Notes: generated by a model from the sequence alone, not told the origin. A stretch of 64,000 nt of DNA from an uncultured Burkholderiales bacterium (GCA_946480465.1 CAMLJY010000005.1:62001-126000), one strand, 5' to 3'; positions 31,700-41,451 are shown, counted from the stretch's first letter. Numbers and translations: made by a program.

Positions 31700-34144
31700 C
31701 GTTGCGGCGGCCAGTGCCCGGGTGAGCAGGGTGACGGCGAGCAGCGCACCGCCCGCCAGCGCCCAGTCCATGGCATGCAGCGGCTGCAGGTTCAGCCAGC
31801 GGCTCAGGCCGTCCACCTGCACCAGCAGGCCCAGCGACGCCAGGGTGCCGAAGACGAGCCAGCGCGCGGCGGCCTGGCGCAGCCTCGTCAGCCCGATGGT
31901 GATGCCGGCGCTGGCCGCCAGGAGCACGGTCAGCGCCATCGCGCGGGCGTGCTCGACGTTGCGGTCGGCGCCGAGCGCATGCAGGTAGCTCCAGACGACC
32001 GCCGCGCTCACCAGCATGCCCACCACCGCGATGCCCCACCACGCCGAACGCGAGAAGAACCGCGCATGGCGCTGGTGCGAGACCGGTGACAGCGGACCGC
32101 TGCGCGGAAGGTCCTGGAACGCCAGCATCGCCGTCGGGTGGATCACGAGTTCCAGCCACACGATGTGGATGGGCAGGAACAGCAGGGGCAGGTCCATCAC
32201 CGGGATGGCGGCGGCGCCGATCACCAGCGGCATGTGCACCAGCAGCAGGTAGGCGAAGGCGAGCCGCAGGTTCTGGAACAGCTGGCGGCCCTCGGCCACG
32301 GCGCCGACGATGGTGCGGAAGTTGTCGTCCAGCAGCACCACCGGCGCCACCTCGCGCGCGCTGCGCGTGCCGCGCTCGCCCATGGCCACGCCGATGTCCG
32401 CCAGGCGCAGCGCGGGCACGTCGTTCACGCCGTCGCCGGTGACGGCCACGAGTTCGCCCTGCGCCTGCAGCGCCGCCACCAGGGCCAGCTTCTGCGACGG
32501 CGTGGCGCGGGCCACCACGTGGGTGCCGCTGCCCAGAGCCGCGGCCGGATCGTCGGCGGAGGCGAGGGTCACGACCCGGGGCGCGCCCGCTCCGAGGCCG
32601 ACCTCGCGTGCGATGGCCTGCGCCGTGGCCGGATGGTCTCCGGTGACCATGACGATGCGCATGCCCGCGGCCATGCAGTCGGCGATGGCCTCGCGCACCC
32701 CCGGGCGGACCGGGTCCTCGAACGCGAGCAGGCCCGCGAACGAGAACCCGCTGTCGGGCTCGGCATCCACGGGCGTGCCGTCCGCCAGGCCGCGGCGCGC
32801 GCAGGCGATGACCTTGTGCCCGGACCCCGCGTAGTCGGCGACGCGGGCGAGCCAGGCGGCACGCTCGGACTGCGACAGCGCGCAGGCGGCCAGCACCGTC
32901 TCCGGCGCGCCCTTGGTGAAGACGCCCGGCGTGCCGCCAGCCAGGCGCACGATGGCGGTTTCGCGGCGGCGCGCTTCGGTGAACGGGAACTCGGCCAGCC
33001 TGGCCACGTCCGGCAGCGGCCCCGACGCCGCATGCAGGGCCTGGTCGAGCGGATCGCCGCTGTCCGGCCGGGCCGCCAGCGTGGCCACGCGCAGCACCGA
33101 CGCCTCGTCCTCGCCGTCGGCAGGAATGCGGTGCGCGAGGACCAGCGTGCCCGCGGTGATGGTTCCGGTCTTGTCGGACACGATGCAGGAGACGCGGCCG
33201 ATGTTCTCCACCGCCACCGCGCGCCGCACCAGCGCCTTCCGGCGCGCCAGGCGGAACACGCCCACGCCGAGGAAGAAGGTGTAGACGATCGGGAACTCCT
33301 CGGGCAGCGCGGCCACGGCCAGCGTCACCGCGCTCAGCAGCGCGTCGATCCAGCCGTGCCCGTGCCACAGGCGGATGGCGGCGAGCACGATGCACATCAG
33401 CACCGCCATGCCCAGCAGCACCGTCACCAGCTGGCCGATGGCGCGCTGCAGTGGCGTGGCCGCGTGACTGCCCTCGGTGGCGGAACGCACGATCTCGCCA
33501 TAGCGGGTGTCGCTGCCGATGCAGGCGATGCGCAGCAGGGCCCGGCCGGTCAGCAGCCGCGTGCCGGCGCTGCCCCAGTGATCCTCGGACGCGCTGGCCG
33601 GCAGCGCTGCGCCGGCCGGTGCCAGGGCCCGCTTGGGCACGGGCAGCGATTCGCCGGTCAAGGTGGATTCATCCACCTGCAGGCCGCTGCCGGACACCAG
33701 CAGACCATCCGCGGGGAAGTACTCGCCGGGCTGGACGTCGACCAGGTCGCCCGGCACCAGCTCGCGCGCCGGGATGCCCTGCCACTGCCCGTCGCGCTGC
33801 ACGTGGGCCGTGCTGGCCAGCCGGCTTGCCAGCCCGGCGGTGGAAGCGGCGGTGCGCCGGTGCAGCCAGGCGTCCATGCCCACCAGCGGCAGCATGGCCG
33901 CGAGCAAGGTCAGCGATTCGGTGGGCTGCCCCAGCAGGCCGAACAGGCCCGCGGTGAGCAGCAGGAACCACAGCATGGGATCGCGGGCGGTGTCGCGCGC
34001 GACCACCAACCAGCCCGGGCCCGCCGCGGCCACGATGTCGTTGAAGCCATGGCGGCGCTGCGACTCGGCCACGGCCGTGCCGAGGCCGGCATCGCCGATG
34101 CGCAGGGGCGGCAGCTTGTCGAGCGGGACGGGGCGCTGGGTCAT
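31688..34144 (-). CDS. P-type cation-transporting ATPase (P2-like)
   Basis: This 818-residue inner-membrane pump has the LTGESLP actuator motif near 162, phosphorylation site SDKTGTIT (Asp324), nucleotide-domain FTKGAPE, MVTGD and hinge GDGVNDVPAL. Helix M4 reads ALPEEFP, close to the PEG/ELP motif of Ca2+- or Mg2+-type pumps but not to heavy-metal pumps. No N-terminal metal-binding domain exists. The transported ion cannot be assigned. GGAGG four bases upstream supports the ATG at 34144. An FNR-type box lies 53.5 bp upstream. Confidence 0.9.
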   Translation of the reverse strand: MTQRPVPLDKLPPLRIGDAGLGTAVAESQRRHGFNDIVAAAGPGWLVVARDTARDPMLWFLLLTAGLFGLLGQPTESLTLLAAMLPLVGMDAWLHRRTAASTAGLASRLASTAHVQRDGQWQGIPARELVPGDLVDVQPGEYFPADGLLVSGSGLQVDESTLTGESLPVPKRALAPAGAALPASASEDHWGSAGTRLLTGRALLRIACIGSDTRYGEIVRSATEGSHAATPLQRAIGQLVTVLLGMAVLMCIVLAAIRLWHGHGWIDALLSAVTLAVAALPEEFPIVYTFFLGVGVFRLARRKALVRRAVAVENIGRVSCIVSDKTGTITAGTLVLAHRIPADGEDEASVLRVATLAARPDSGDPLDQALHAASGPLPDVARLAEFPFTEARRRETAIVRLAGGTPGVFTKGAPETVLAACALSQSERAAWLARVADYAGSGHKVIACARRGLADGTPVDAEPDSGFSFAGLLAFEDPVRPGVREAIADCMAAGMRIVMVTGDHPATAQAIAREVGLGAGAPRVVTLASADDPAAALGSGTHVVARATPSQKLALVAALQAQGELVAVTGDGVNDVPALRLADIGVAMGERGTRSAREVAPVVLLDDNFRTIVGAVAEGRQLFQNLRLAFAYLLLVHMPLVIGAAAIPVMDLPLLFLPIHIVWLELVIHPTAMLAFQDLPRSGPLSPVSHQRHARFFSRSAWWGIAVVGMLVSAAVVWSYLHALGADRNVEHARAMALTVLLAASAGITIGLTRLRQAAARWLVFGTLASLGLLVQVDGLSRWLNLQPLHAMDWALAGGALLAVTLLTRALAAATLRP

Positions 34145-34190
34145 TCGTCCTCCATGTTTCGCAGTCTCCGGGCCACCCGATTCCCTTTGC

Positions 34191-34204
34191 TTGATGGCCG
34201 TCAA
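34191..34204 (-). promoter_or_regulatory. FNR-type box TTGATGGCCGTCAA
   Basis: Both TTG and CAA are intact. GAGACT (minus, 34168 to 34163) starts 29.5 bp from the centre. The target is the P-type ATPase gene. Confidence 0.68.
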
Positions 34205-34224
34205 GACATTACGGCGCGCACAGC

Positions 34225-34238
34225 TTGCGTTGCCTCAA
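34225..34238 (+). promoter_or_regulatory. FNR-type box TTGCGTTGCCTCAA
   Basis: Both half-sites are intact. CATGCT at 34261-34266 starts 29.5 bp from the centre, with the PepSY ATG 64.5 bp away. It heads the flavinylation operon. Confidence 0.7.
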
Positions 34239-34295
34239 GCCGCGCTCGCTGGGCCTGCCGCATGCTTCCAAGGGTCATGCATCCACGCTGTCGCG

Positions 34296-34667
34296 ATGAA
34301 GCCGCACTCATTGAAGTCCGCACGCCTGCTGCTGGCGCTGGCGCTCGCCGCCGGTTCCGCCACGGCCGCGGACGACTGCGACGTGCCGCCTGAATCGTGG
34401 CAGCCGCGCAGCGCGGTGAGCGCACTGGCCCAGCGCAACGGCTGGCAGATCGATCGCCTGAAGATCGACGACGGCTGCTACGAAGTCGTCGGGCGCGATG
34501 CCGAGGGCCGTCGCATCAAGGCCAAGATCCACCCGGCCAGCCTGCAGGTCATCAAGGTGAAGCACGGCCGGCAGGAGCGGGAACACGACCGTGAGCGCGA
34601 GCGCGACCGCGAGCGCTCGGGCGCGGGCCCGCGCGGTCCGGCCTCGGCGCCGGCCTCCGCGCCGTGA
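34296..34667 (+). CDS. Small periplasmic PepSY-domain protein
   Basis: This 123-residue protein has a signal peptide (ALALAAGSATAA-D) and a single PepSY domain (VSALAQRNGWQIDRLKIDDG, GRRIKAKIHPASLQVIKVKH). A charged Arg/Glu tail and an Ala/Pro end follow. PepSY proteins often accompany membrane oxidoreductases. It opens a four-gene operon with the DUF2271 protein, a PepSY-flavoreductase and ApbE. The ribosome site is weak. Confidence 0.8.
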   Translation: MKPHSLKSARLLLALALAAGSATAADDCDVPPESWQPRSAVSALAQRNGWQIDRLKIDDGCYEVVGRDAEGRRIKAKIHPASLQVIKVKHGRQEREHDRERERDRERSGAGPRGPASAPASAP

Positions 34668-34723
34668 CACGCCGGGATACCCCACCGATACACCGATCAC
34701 CCCCACTCGAGGAGCCTGTCCCG

Positions 34724-35200
34724 ATGAATGGCTTGAAGAACGCGTGGCCGCTGGCCGCGGTGGCCGGCGCGCTGGCGGTGCCGGGCGGCGCGGCCGCGCG
34801 GCCGGTGGCGCTGGAGGCGCAGCTGGCCAACTACGGCGGCGACGGCGCCTACCTCGCCATCTACCTGGTCGATCGCACGGGACGCTACCAAAGCACGTTA
34901 TGGGTCGCCGGCACCAAGGCCAAGTACTGGCGCCACCTCGGTGACTGGTACCGCGCGACCGGCGGCAAGGCCCGGGTCGACGGCATCAGCGGCGCCAGCG
35001 TCGGCGCCGGCAAGACGCTGAAGGTGAGCGTGGACGTGGCCGACGCGCTGCTGGACGCGGGCTACGAGATCCACGTCGACTCCGCCGTGGAGAAGATGAA
35101 GGACAACCCTTCGGAGGTGGTGGTGCCGCTCACCGCGGCCGGCGCCGGCAAGCCGGTGGCCGGCCGCGGCTACGTCAAGTCGTTCCGCTACACGCTCTGA
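34724..35200 (+). CDS. DUF2271 periplasmic protein, probable flavinylation substrate
   Basis: This 158-residue protein has a signal peptide (cut near GGAAA-R) and a DUF2271 beta-domain. It contains D86-G-I-S89-G-A-S92 (VDGISGASVGAG), matching the Dxx[S/T]GA[S/T] motif on which ApbE attaches FMN to the last Ser/Thr. An apbE gene ends this operon. DUF2271 has been reported among extracytosolic flavinylated proteins (from memory). It probably carries covalent FMN and passes electrons in the periplasm. GAGGAG nine bases upstream supports the start. Confidence 0.85.
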   Translation: MNGLKNAWPLAAVAGALAVPGGAAARPVALEAQLANYGGDGAYLAIYLVDRTGRYQSTLWVAGTKAKYWRHLGDWYRATGGKARVDGISGASVGAGKTLKVSVDVADALLDAGYEIHVDSAVEKMKDNPSEVVVPLTAAGAGKPVAGRGYVKSFRYTL

Positions 35201-35221
35201 GTCCGTGTTATCGACGGCGCG

Positions 35222-37429
35222 ATGCTGAGGCAGCTGCACTCGATTCCCGGCCTCGTCGCCGGGCTGCTGCTGGTGCTGCTGGCGCTGACCGGCAGCATGC
35301 TGTCGGTGTTCCCGGCGCTGGAACGGGCGCAGGCGCCACCGGCCGGCGGGCTGGACACCGCAACGCTGGCCAGCCGCGTGGTGGCGCGCGTGCCCGGCGT
35401 GGAGACGCTGGTGCGGGAGCCCTCGGGCCGCATCGTGGCCTACCACCTCGCCGGCCAGGAGCAGCAGGCCTCGGTGATCGACCCCGCCACCGGCGGCGCC
35501 GTCGCGGCCCACCGGCCGTCCGCGGTGCAGCGCTGGATCAAGAACCTGCACCGCCAGCTGCTGCTCGACGACGCAGGCCGCATCGCCACCGGGGTGGCGG
35601 CCGCAGGCATGCTGTTCATCCTGGTCTCGGGCGTGCTGCTGCTGGCGCGGCGCATGGGCGGCTGGCGCCGGCTGCTGGGCACCGTGCGCGGCGACGCGGT
35701 GCAGCGCCTGCACAACGAGACCGCGCGCGTCGTGCTGGCCGGCCTGCTGCTGTCGGCCGCCACCGGGCTGCTGATGTCACTGGCCACGTTCAGCCTGCTG
35801 CCCGAAGGCGGCGGCTTCGATCCTGTGCTGGACGCGCGCGCGCCCGGCGGCGCCCCGATGCCGCTGGCCGACATGCCGGCGCTGCGGGCGCTGGACGCGG
35901 CCCGGCTGCGGCAGCTGAAGCTGGCGATCCCGGGCGATGCCGGCGACGTCATCGAGGTCGAGACCGACGCCGGCGCGGGAGCCGTCGACCCGGCCACTGG
36001 CCGCTGGCTGGCCTATGCGCCGCTGGACGGCTGGCAGCGCCTGCACGCCACCGTGCGCATGCTGCACACCGGCGACGGGCTGTGGTGGCTGGGCCTGCTG
36101 CTGGGCGCGGGCTCGCTCACGGTGCCGCTGCTGGCCGTCACCGGCACGCTGCTGTGGTGGCGCCGGCGCCGGGCGCTGCCGCGGCTGGCCGGCAACGCAG
36201 CCGTGCAGCAGGCCGACACCGTGCTGCTGGTGGGCAGCGAGGGCAACACCACCTGGGGCTTTGCCGTCGCGCTGCACGACGCGCTGACGCGCGCCGGCCT
36301 GCGGGTGCACACCGCGCCGATGAACACGCTGTCGCCGCGGCACGGCAGCGCCCGCCGCCTGCTGGTGCTGACCGCGACCTACGGCGACGGCGAGGCGCCG
36401 CAGAGCGCGCGCGATTTCCTGGGCCGGCTGGCGCGGGTGGCGCCCGCGCCCGGTGCCGCGTTCGCGGTGCTCGGCTTCGGCGACCGGCAGTTCCCGCGGT
36501 TCTGCGGCTATGCCACCCGGGTGCATGAGGCGCTGGCGGCGCGGGGCTTCGCGCCGCTGCGGCCGCCGGGCACGGTGGACCGGCAGTCCGAGCCCGAGTT
36601 CCGCCAATGGTGCGAAGGGCTGGGCGAGGCCCTGGGCCTGGTGCTCGACATCCGCTACATGCCGCTGCTGCCGCGCAGCACGCCGATGAAGCTCGCCTCG
36701 CGCGAGGACTACCGCATGGGTCCCGGCGAACTCACCACGGTGCTGCGCTTCGTGCCCGCCACGACCGCACGGCATTGGCCGTTAGGCCGCCACGCGCAGT
36801 GGCCGGCGTTCGACACCGGCGACCTGCTGGGCGTGCTGCCGCCGGGCGGGGCGTCGCCGCGCTACTACTCGCTGGCCAGCGCGGCCACGGACGGCTTCGC
36901 CGAGATCTGCGTGCGCCGCCATGAGCACGGCGTCTGCTCCAGCCACCTCGCCGGCCTGCAGCCGGGCGAGACCATCCAGGCCTTCGTCAAGCCGCACGAG
37001 GGTTTCCGGCCCGCCGCTGGCGCCGCGCCGGTGATCCTGGTGGGGGCGGGAACCGGCATCGGCCCGCTCATCGGCTTCATCCGCCACAACCCGCCGCAGC
37101 GGCCCATGCACCTGTACTTCGGCGCCCGCGACGATGGCGCGGGCTTCCTCTACCGGGACGAGCTGGGCCGGCTGGTCGACGAACGCCGCCTGCGCTCGCT
37201 GAGCACGGCGTTCTCGCGCACCGCGAACAGGGCCTACGTGCAGGACCGCCTGCTGGCCGATGCCGCCCGCCTGCGCGAGCTGGTGGCCCACGGTGCGCAG
37301 GTGCTTGTGTGCGGCGGCCGCCAGATGGCCGCGGGCGTGGCGGCGGCGTGGGAGCGAATCCTCGCCGGCACCGGCCTCACGGTGGCGCAGCTGCGCGGGC
37401 AGGGCCGCTATGTCGAAGACGTCTATTGA
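35222..37429 (+). CDS. PepSY membrane protein fused to flavodoxin and NADPH-flavin reductase
   Basis: This 735-residue inner-membrane oxidoreductase has a PepSY_TM N-terminal half (about 1-320, helices near 8-28, 128-146, 170-190 and 290-312). A flavodoxin-like domain from 334 (VLLVGSEGNTTWGFA), an FAD domain (RYYSLAS near 547), an NAD(P) domain (GAGTGIGP near 609) and the terminal GRYVEDVY typical of sulfite-reductase flavoprotein/P450 reductases follow. It should pass electrons from cytoplasmic NADPH across the membrane, plausibly to the DUF2271 flavoprotein. It overlaps apbE by 20 bp. Confidence 0.88.
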   Translation: MLRQLHSIPGLVAGLLLVLLALTGSMLSVFPALERAQAPPAGGLDTATLASRVVARVPGVETLVREPSGRIVAYHLAGQEQQASVIDPATGGAVAAHRPSAVQRWIKNLHRQLLLDDAGRIATGVAAAGMLFILVSGVLLLARRMGGWRRLLGTVRGDAVQRLHNETARVVLAGLLLSAATGLLMSLATFSLLPEGGGFDPVLDARAPGGAPMPLADMPALRALDAARLRQLKLAIPGDAGDVIEVETDAGAGAVDPATGRWLAYAPLDGWQRLHATVRMLHTGDGLWWLGLLLGAGSLTVPLLAVTGTLLWWRRRRALPRLAGNAAVQQADTVLLVGSEGNTTWGFAVALHDALTRAGLRVHTAPMNTLSPRHGSARRLLVLTATYGDGEAPQSARDFLGRLARVAPAPGAAFAVLGFGDRQFPRFCGYATRVHEALAARGFAPLRPPGTVDRQSEPEFRQWCEGLGEALGLVLDIRYMPLLPRSTPMKLASREDYRMGPGELTTVLRFVPATTARHWPLGRHAQWPAFDTGDLLGVLPPGGASPRYYSLASAATDGFAEICVRRHEHGVCSSHLAGLQPGETIQAFVKPHEGFRPAAGAAPVILVGAGTGIGPLIGFIRHNPPQRPMHLYFGARDDGAGFLYRDELGRLVDERRLRSLSTAFSRTANRAYVQDRLLADAARLRELVAHGAQVLVCGGRQMAAGVAAAWERILAGTGLTVAQLRGQGRYVEDVY

Positions 37430-38366
37430 CTGGCTGCCCGGCCCGCGGCTGCAGGATTGCCGCACCAGCGGCGAGACCATGGGCACGCGCTACAGCGCGC
37501 GCTTCCATGCGCCGGAGGGGGTCGACGTGAAGGGCGTCGCCGCGGCCCTCGCGGTCGCGGTGGGCGCGGTGGACCGGCAGATGTCGAACTGGAAGCCGGA
37601 CTCCGACCTGACCCGCCTGAACCGCGCGCCGCCCGGCGTGTGGACGCCGGTGCCGTCGATGCTCGCCACGGTGCTGGCGCGTGCGCTGCAGATCGGGCGG
37701 GAGACGGGCCATGCCTTCGACATCGGCGTGGGCGAGCTGGTGGACGCCTGGGGCTTCGGGCCGTCCGGCGCGCGGCGGCGGCCCGTGGTGGCGGCGCCGT
37801 GCGCGCCGGCGGACCGCCTGCTCGAAATCGACCTGCCCGGCGGCCGGGCGCGCAAGCACGGACCCATCGCGCTGGACCTGTGCGGCATCGCCAAGGGCTA
37901 TGGGGTGGACCAGCTCGGGCGGGCGCTGGACGCGCACGGCATCGGCTCCTGGCTGGTCGGCATCGATGGCGAACTGAGCGCGCGCGGCGCCAAGCCGGAC
38001 GGCACGGCGTGGACCATTGCGCTGGAAGCGCCGGACGACGAGCGCCGCGCGGCCATGGCAGCCATCGAACTTGCCGATGCCGCCGTGGCCACGTCCGGCG
38101 ACTACCGGCACTGGGCGGTGGTGGATGGGCGCCGCGTGTCGCACACCATGGACCCGCGCAGCGGCGCGCCGCTGCAAGGCGGGCTGGCCTCGGTCACGGT
38201 GGTCGCTGCGCACTGCGTGGACGCCGACGCCTATGCGACCGCGCTGATGGTGCTGGGCGAGGACGATGGCCGGGCGCTGGCGCGGCGCCTGGGCCTGGAT
38301 GCGCTCTTCGTGGCGCGTGGCGGCACCGGGCTGCGCACGAGCGGGGCCGGATTCTTCGGGCCCTGA
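37410..38366 (+). CDS. apbE: FAD:protein FMN transferase
   Basis: This 318-residue ApbE-type enzyme attaches FMN covalently to threonine/serine of target proteins. Motifs: GETMGTRYSARF near 20, DLCGIAKGYGVDQ near 153 and SHTMDPRSGAPL near 248. No obvious signal peptide or lipobox appears at this start, so it may act in the cytoplasm or the N-terminus may be mis-set. The ATG lies inside the end of the preceding gene with GGGCAGGG just upstream. The clear partner is the DUF2271 protein two genes upstream. Confidence 0.9.
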   Translation: MSKTSIDWLPGPRLQDCRTSGETMGTRYSARFHAPEGVDVKGVAAALAVAVGAVDRQMSNWKPDSDLTRLNRAPPGVWTPVPSMLATVLARALQIGRETGHAFDIGVGELVDAWGFGPSGARRRPVVAAPCAPADRLLEIDLPGGRARKHGPIALDLCGIAKGYGVDQLGRALDAHGIGSWLVGIDGELSARGAKPDGTAWTIALEAPDDERRAAMAAIELADAAVATSGDYRHWAVVDGRRVSHTMDPRSGAPLQGGLASVTVVAAHCVDADAYATALMVLGEDDGRALARRLGLDALFVARGGTGLRTSGAGFFGP

Positions 38367-38471
38367 GAAGTACCGTGGAGCGCCCTGAAGAGCGCCTCCT
38401 GACGCGTGCCCCGAACAAGACACCCGAGGCAGTGCCTTCGCGCCGGGTCGCCGCCGCGGCGTGCGGCACGC

Positions 38472-41237
38472 TCATTCCGGGGTGATGTCGAGCAACTGGA
38501 AGGTGCCGCCGGACCAGTGCAGCCGGTCGCTGTCGGGCAGGCCGGCGGTGTCGAGCATCAGGTTGAGGTGATTCACCGCCCGCGCCGCGATCGGCAGCGA
38601 CAGCTGCCGCCACCCAGTGGTGGCGGTGCCGCCGCGCTGCGTGCCGCTGAACGTGAAGGTGGGCGTGAAGTCGGGCCGCAGCGCCAGCGGGTCACCCAGG
38701 TTGAGGTGGTAGTACGGCAGGCTGGACAGGCTGAGCGAGAAAACGTCGAAGTAGCCGGTGCCGGGGGCGGTCGGCACGTAGGCATCGAAGCTGTGCAGGT
38801 CGAAGCGGAACGACACCACGTAGCGCTGGGCCGGCCCGGCCGCGCGCAGCGGCACCGAAACCCCGTGGCGGCTGCGCGCCTGGGGGCCGGCCACGCCCTG
38901 GCCCAGCAGCACGGTCGTGCCGACCAGCAGCACGTCCGGCACCTCCGGGCAGCGGCCGCAGGCGCTGGCCATGCCCTGGAACACCGCGCCGAAGGCATCC
39001 AGTTCGCGGATGCGCAGGCCGTTCGGGTCGTCGTTGCCGGTGTCCAGCGTGCTGGTGAGTAGCGCGGTCCGCACCGCCGCGGTATCGAAGGACGACCGAT
39101 TGACCGAAGCCAGCGCCGCCACGCCGCTGACCAGCGGGGTGGCCATGCTGGTGCCGTCGAGCTCGCCGTACGCCGCGCCGGGCAGGGTGGACAGCACCGC
39201 GTCGCCGGGCGCGTACAGCTCCAGCCAGTCGCCGTAGTTGCTGAAGGCCGCGCGCTGGCGCGCGGCGTCGGTGGCGCCCACGGTGATCACACGCGGCGCG
39301 TAGGTGCGCTGGAAGAAGCGATGCACGAAGACCTCGCTGTCCGCGTAGGCGCCGGGGTAGGAGAAGGCGTCGGTGTGGCTGTTGCCGGCCGCGGCGACGA
39401 CCAGGGCCCCGGCCCGCACGGCATCGTGGATCTGACGCGCAACGTCCTCGTCCCGGTTGAAGTTCTGCAGGCTCAGGTTGATGACGTGCGCGCCGCGGTA
39501 CGACGCGTCGCGGATGCCGGCGGCCAGTTGCAGCGCGGTCGTGCGCAGCCGGGGATCCTCCGCGCCGTCGATGACCTTGACCGCCACGATCGTGCAGGTC
39601 CAGCACGCGCCTGCAATGCCCGCGCCGTTCGCGGTGTTCGCCGCGGCGATGCCGGCCACGTGGGTGCCGTGGCCCAGGTTGTCGGTGGGCTGCCGCGTCG
39701 GCGGATTCACCGCGTAGTTCTTGCCCAGCACCACCTTGCCCTGCAGGTCCGGGTGCGCATGGTCGACGCCCGAATCGACGATGGCGATGCGGCGCCCCGG
39801 GATCGCCGCCGGAAAGTGCGGGTGAGTCCCGGTCGTGATCGTCCAGGCCTTGCGCGCCTGCACGTTGGCCAGGGCGTACTGGTCGTCGAAGCGCGGATCG
39901 TTGGGCTTGGGCACGCCGGCGAGCTGGCCCACCGTGTTCGGCCCGGCGCCGCGCAGTCCGGTCGAGTCTTCCAGCTGGTCCACCGCCGCGCGCACGCCGG
40001 CGGCGCCGTTGCACGGCATGTCCACCTGCCAGGTGTTGACGTCGCTGCCGGGCAGCAGGCCCACCAGCGTCCCGTTGACGGCGGCGGCCGCCTGGCGCAG
40101 CGTGGCGGCGGGCGCGCCCGGCGGCGCGGTGAACAGCACCTCGGTGCAGATCACCTCGCGCTGCAGGCTCGGGTCCCACACCGCATGCGCGAGGTCCGAC
40201 GGCCGGATGTCGTCCGGCAGCCCGGGTTCGATCAGCTCCAGCCGGGCCAGCGGCGACAGCTTGCGCAGCAGCAGGCCGCGGTAGGGGGCCGAGACGCGCA
40301 GCGGCACGACACCGGGGGCTGCACCGAAGCGGTTGAACGGGTACGCCGCCGACGAGAACGCGGCGCCGAAGATGCCGTCGCCCGCGACCTCGTCGCCGTT
40401 GAAGCCGGCGTCGTTCAGCGCGCCGACGATCTCGCTGGTGCCATCCGGGCGCACGTGCAGCAGGTTGACGCCGTTGGCCAGCAGCGTGCCGGCGGGGTCG
40501 GTGATGGCCGCGCTGACGACGATGCGTTGCGGCAGCACCGTGGCGGTGGTGTGCAGCACGCCGGGCACCACCACCGGCTGTGCCACCTCCTGCGCCGCGG
40601 CCGACCAGGCGGTGCCGAGGCCCAGCGCGGCGAGCAGCGCGCCGCGGCGGACGCGCGCACCACGGCGACGCAGCAGTGCCAGCGCCAGCAGCGCGGCAGC
40701 GATCAGCACGGTGGCCGGCGGCTCCGGCACGCGGAACGCCACGTCGTCGATCGTGAACGATCCCCCCGCGCTCGAGGCGCCGATCACGATGCGGGTGACG
40801 CCCAGCCAGCCTTCGAAGCCCAGCCATTCGTTGGCCATGCTGCCGAGGTCGCCGCTCAAGGCCATGTTGCTGCCGAACAGCGACAGCACGACGCCCACCA
40901 TGGCGCCGTCCGCGTCGTAGCCCGTGAGCCGCAGCGGTTCGGCGTAGGTGAACCAGGCGCCGAAGGACTGCAGCGGCGATGCGAAGCGCAGCACCATCTC
41001 GCCGCCATCGTCGAACGCCACGTTCGCGCCCGAGCGCGGCGGGAACTCGAATTCGTCGAGCGAGATGCCGGCGCTGATCACGCGCGCGTTCTCGAACTGC
41101 ACGCCGGCGTACTGCGCCCCCAGGGCGGTGCCGTCCGCCACGTCCTCGAAGGTGATCGGCGCGGCGACTGCAAGCCGCGGGACCAGTGCGAGCAGCAATA
41201 CCGATGCGGCACCCAGCCGCGCGAACAAGGCATGCAT
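38472..41237 (-). CDS. Subtilisin-like serine protease with an internal PEP-CTERM module
   Basis: This 921-residue secreted protein has a signal peptide (1-25) and an N-terminal beta-domain (26-165). A complete PEP-CTERM-like signal follows: VPEP at 170-173, a hydrophobic helix to 189 and the basic stretch RRRGARVRR at 190-198. A second hydrophobic helix with a signal-peptidase-like end follows (LLAALGLGTAWSAAAQ-E, about 199-216). The S8 protease domain carries Asp488 (IVDSG), His523 (GHGTHVAG) and Ser697 (GTSMATP). A C-terminal beta-rich domain ends the protein. GGGAG six bases upstream and the FNR-box spacing support the ATG at 41237. Confidence 0.88.
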   Translation of the reverse strand: MHALFARLGAASVLLLALVPRLAVAAPITFEDVADGTALGAQYAGVQFENARVISAGISLDEFEFPPRSGANVAFDDGGEMVLRFASPLQSFGAWFTYAEPLRLTGYDADGAMVGVVLSLFGSNMALSGDLGSMANEWLGFEGWLGVTRIVIGASSAGGSFTIDDVAFRVPEPPATVLIAAALLALALLRRRGARVRRGALLAALGLGTAWSAAAQEVAQPVVVPGVLHTTATVLPQRIVVSAAITDPAGTLLANGVNLLHVRPDGTSEIVGALNDAGFNGDEVAGDGIFGAAFSSAAYPFNRFGAAPGVVPLRVSAPYRGLLLRKLSPLARLELIEPGLPDDIRPSDLAHAVWDPSLQREVICTEVLFTAPPGAPAATLRQAAAAVNGTLVGLLPGSDVNTWQVDMPCNGAAGVRAAVDQLEDSTGLRGAGPNTVGQLAGVPKPNDPRFDDQYALANVQARKAWTITTGTHPHFPAAIPGRRIAIVDSGVDHAHPDLQGKVVLGKNYAVNPPTRQPTDNLGHGTHVAGIAAANTANGAGIAGACWTCTIVAVKVIDGAEDPRLRTTALQLAAGIRDASYRGAHVINLSLQNFNRDEDVARQIHDAVRAGALVVAAAGNSHTDAFSYPGAYADSEVFVHRFFQRTYAPRVITVGATDAARQRAAFSNYGDWLELYAPGDAVLSTLPGAAYGELDGTSMATPLVSGVAALASVNRSSFDTAAVRTALLTSTLDTGNDDPNGLRIRELDAFGAVFQGMASACGRCPEVPDVLLVGTTVLLGQGVAGPQARSRHGVSVPLRAAGPAQRYVVSFRFDLHSFDAYVPTAPGTGYFDVFSLSLSSLPYYHLNLGDPLALRPDFTPTFTFSGTQRGGTATTGWRQLSLPIAARAVNHLNLMLDTAGLPDSDRLHWSGGTFQLLDITPE

Positions 41238-41293
41238 GCCTGTCTCCCATGCCGCGAAGACGCGCACGCTAGGACGCTGGTCGAATGCACGAA

Positions 41294-41307
41294 TTGCGTC
41301 AACTCAA
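41294..41307 (-). promoter_or_regulatory. FNR-type box TTGCGTCAACTCAA
   Basis: Both half-sites are intact. TAGCGT (minus, 41271 to 41266) starts 29.5 bp from the centre. The target is the protease gene. Confidence 0.7.
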
Positions 41308-41373
41308 TCCGGCTTCGCCGGCGCGGCGACGGACGATGCGATCCCCCTGCCTGGGTGGCACCGGCCGCGCCCA

Positions 41374-41387
41374 TTGCGTGAACGCAA
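41374..41387 (+). promoter_or_regulatory. FNR-type box TTGCGTGAACGCAA
   Basis: Both half-sites are intact. TGTAAT at 41409-41414, the best -10 match in the set, starts 28.5 bp from the centre. The target is the PKD/alpha-toroid protein gene. Confidence 0.72.
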
Positions 41388-41451
41388 TCGCGGTCTCGGC
41401 ACGGTCGCTGTAATCGACTGCGGCGAAACCACTGATCCACGAGGGGCGACG

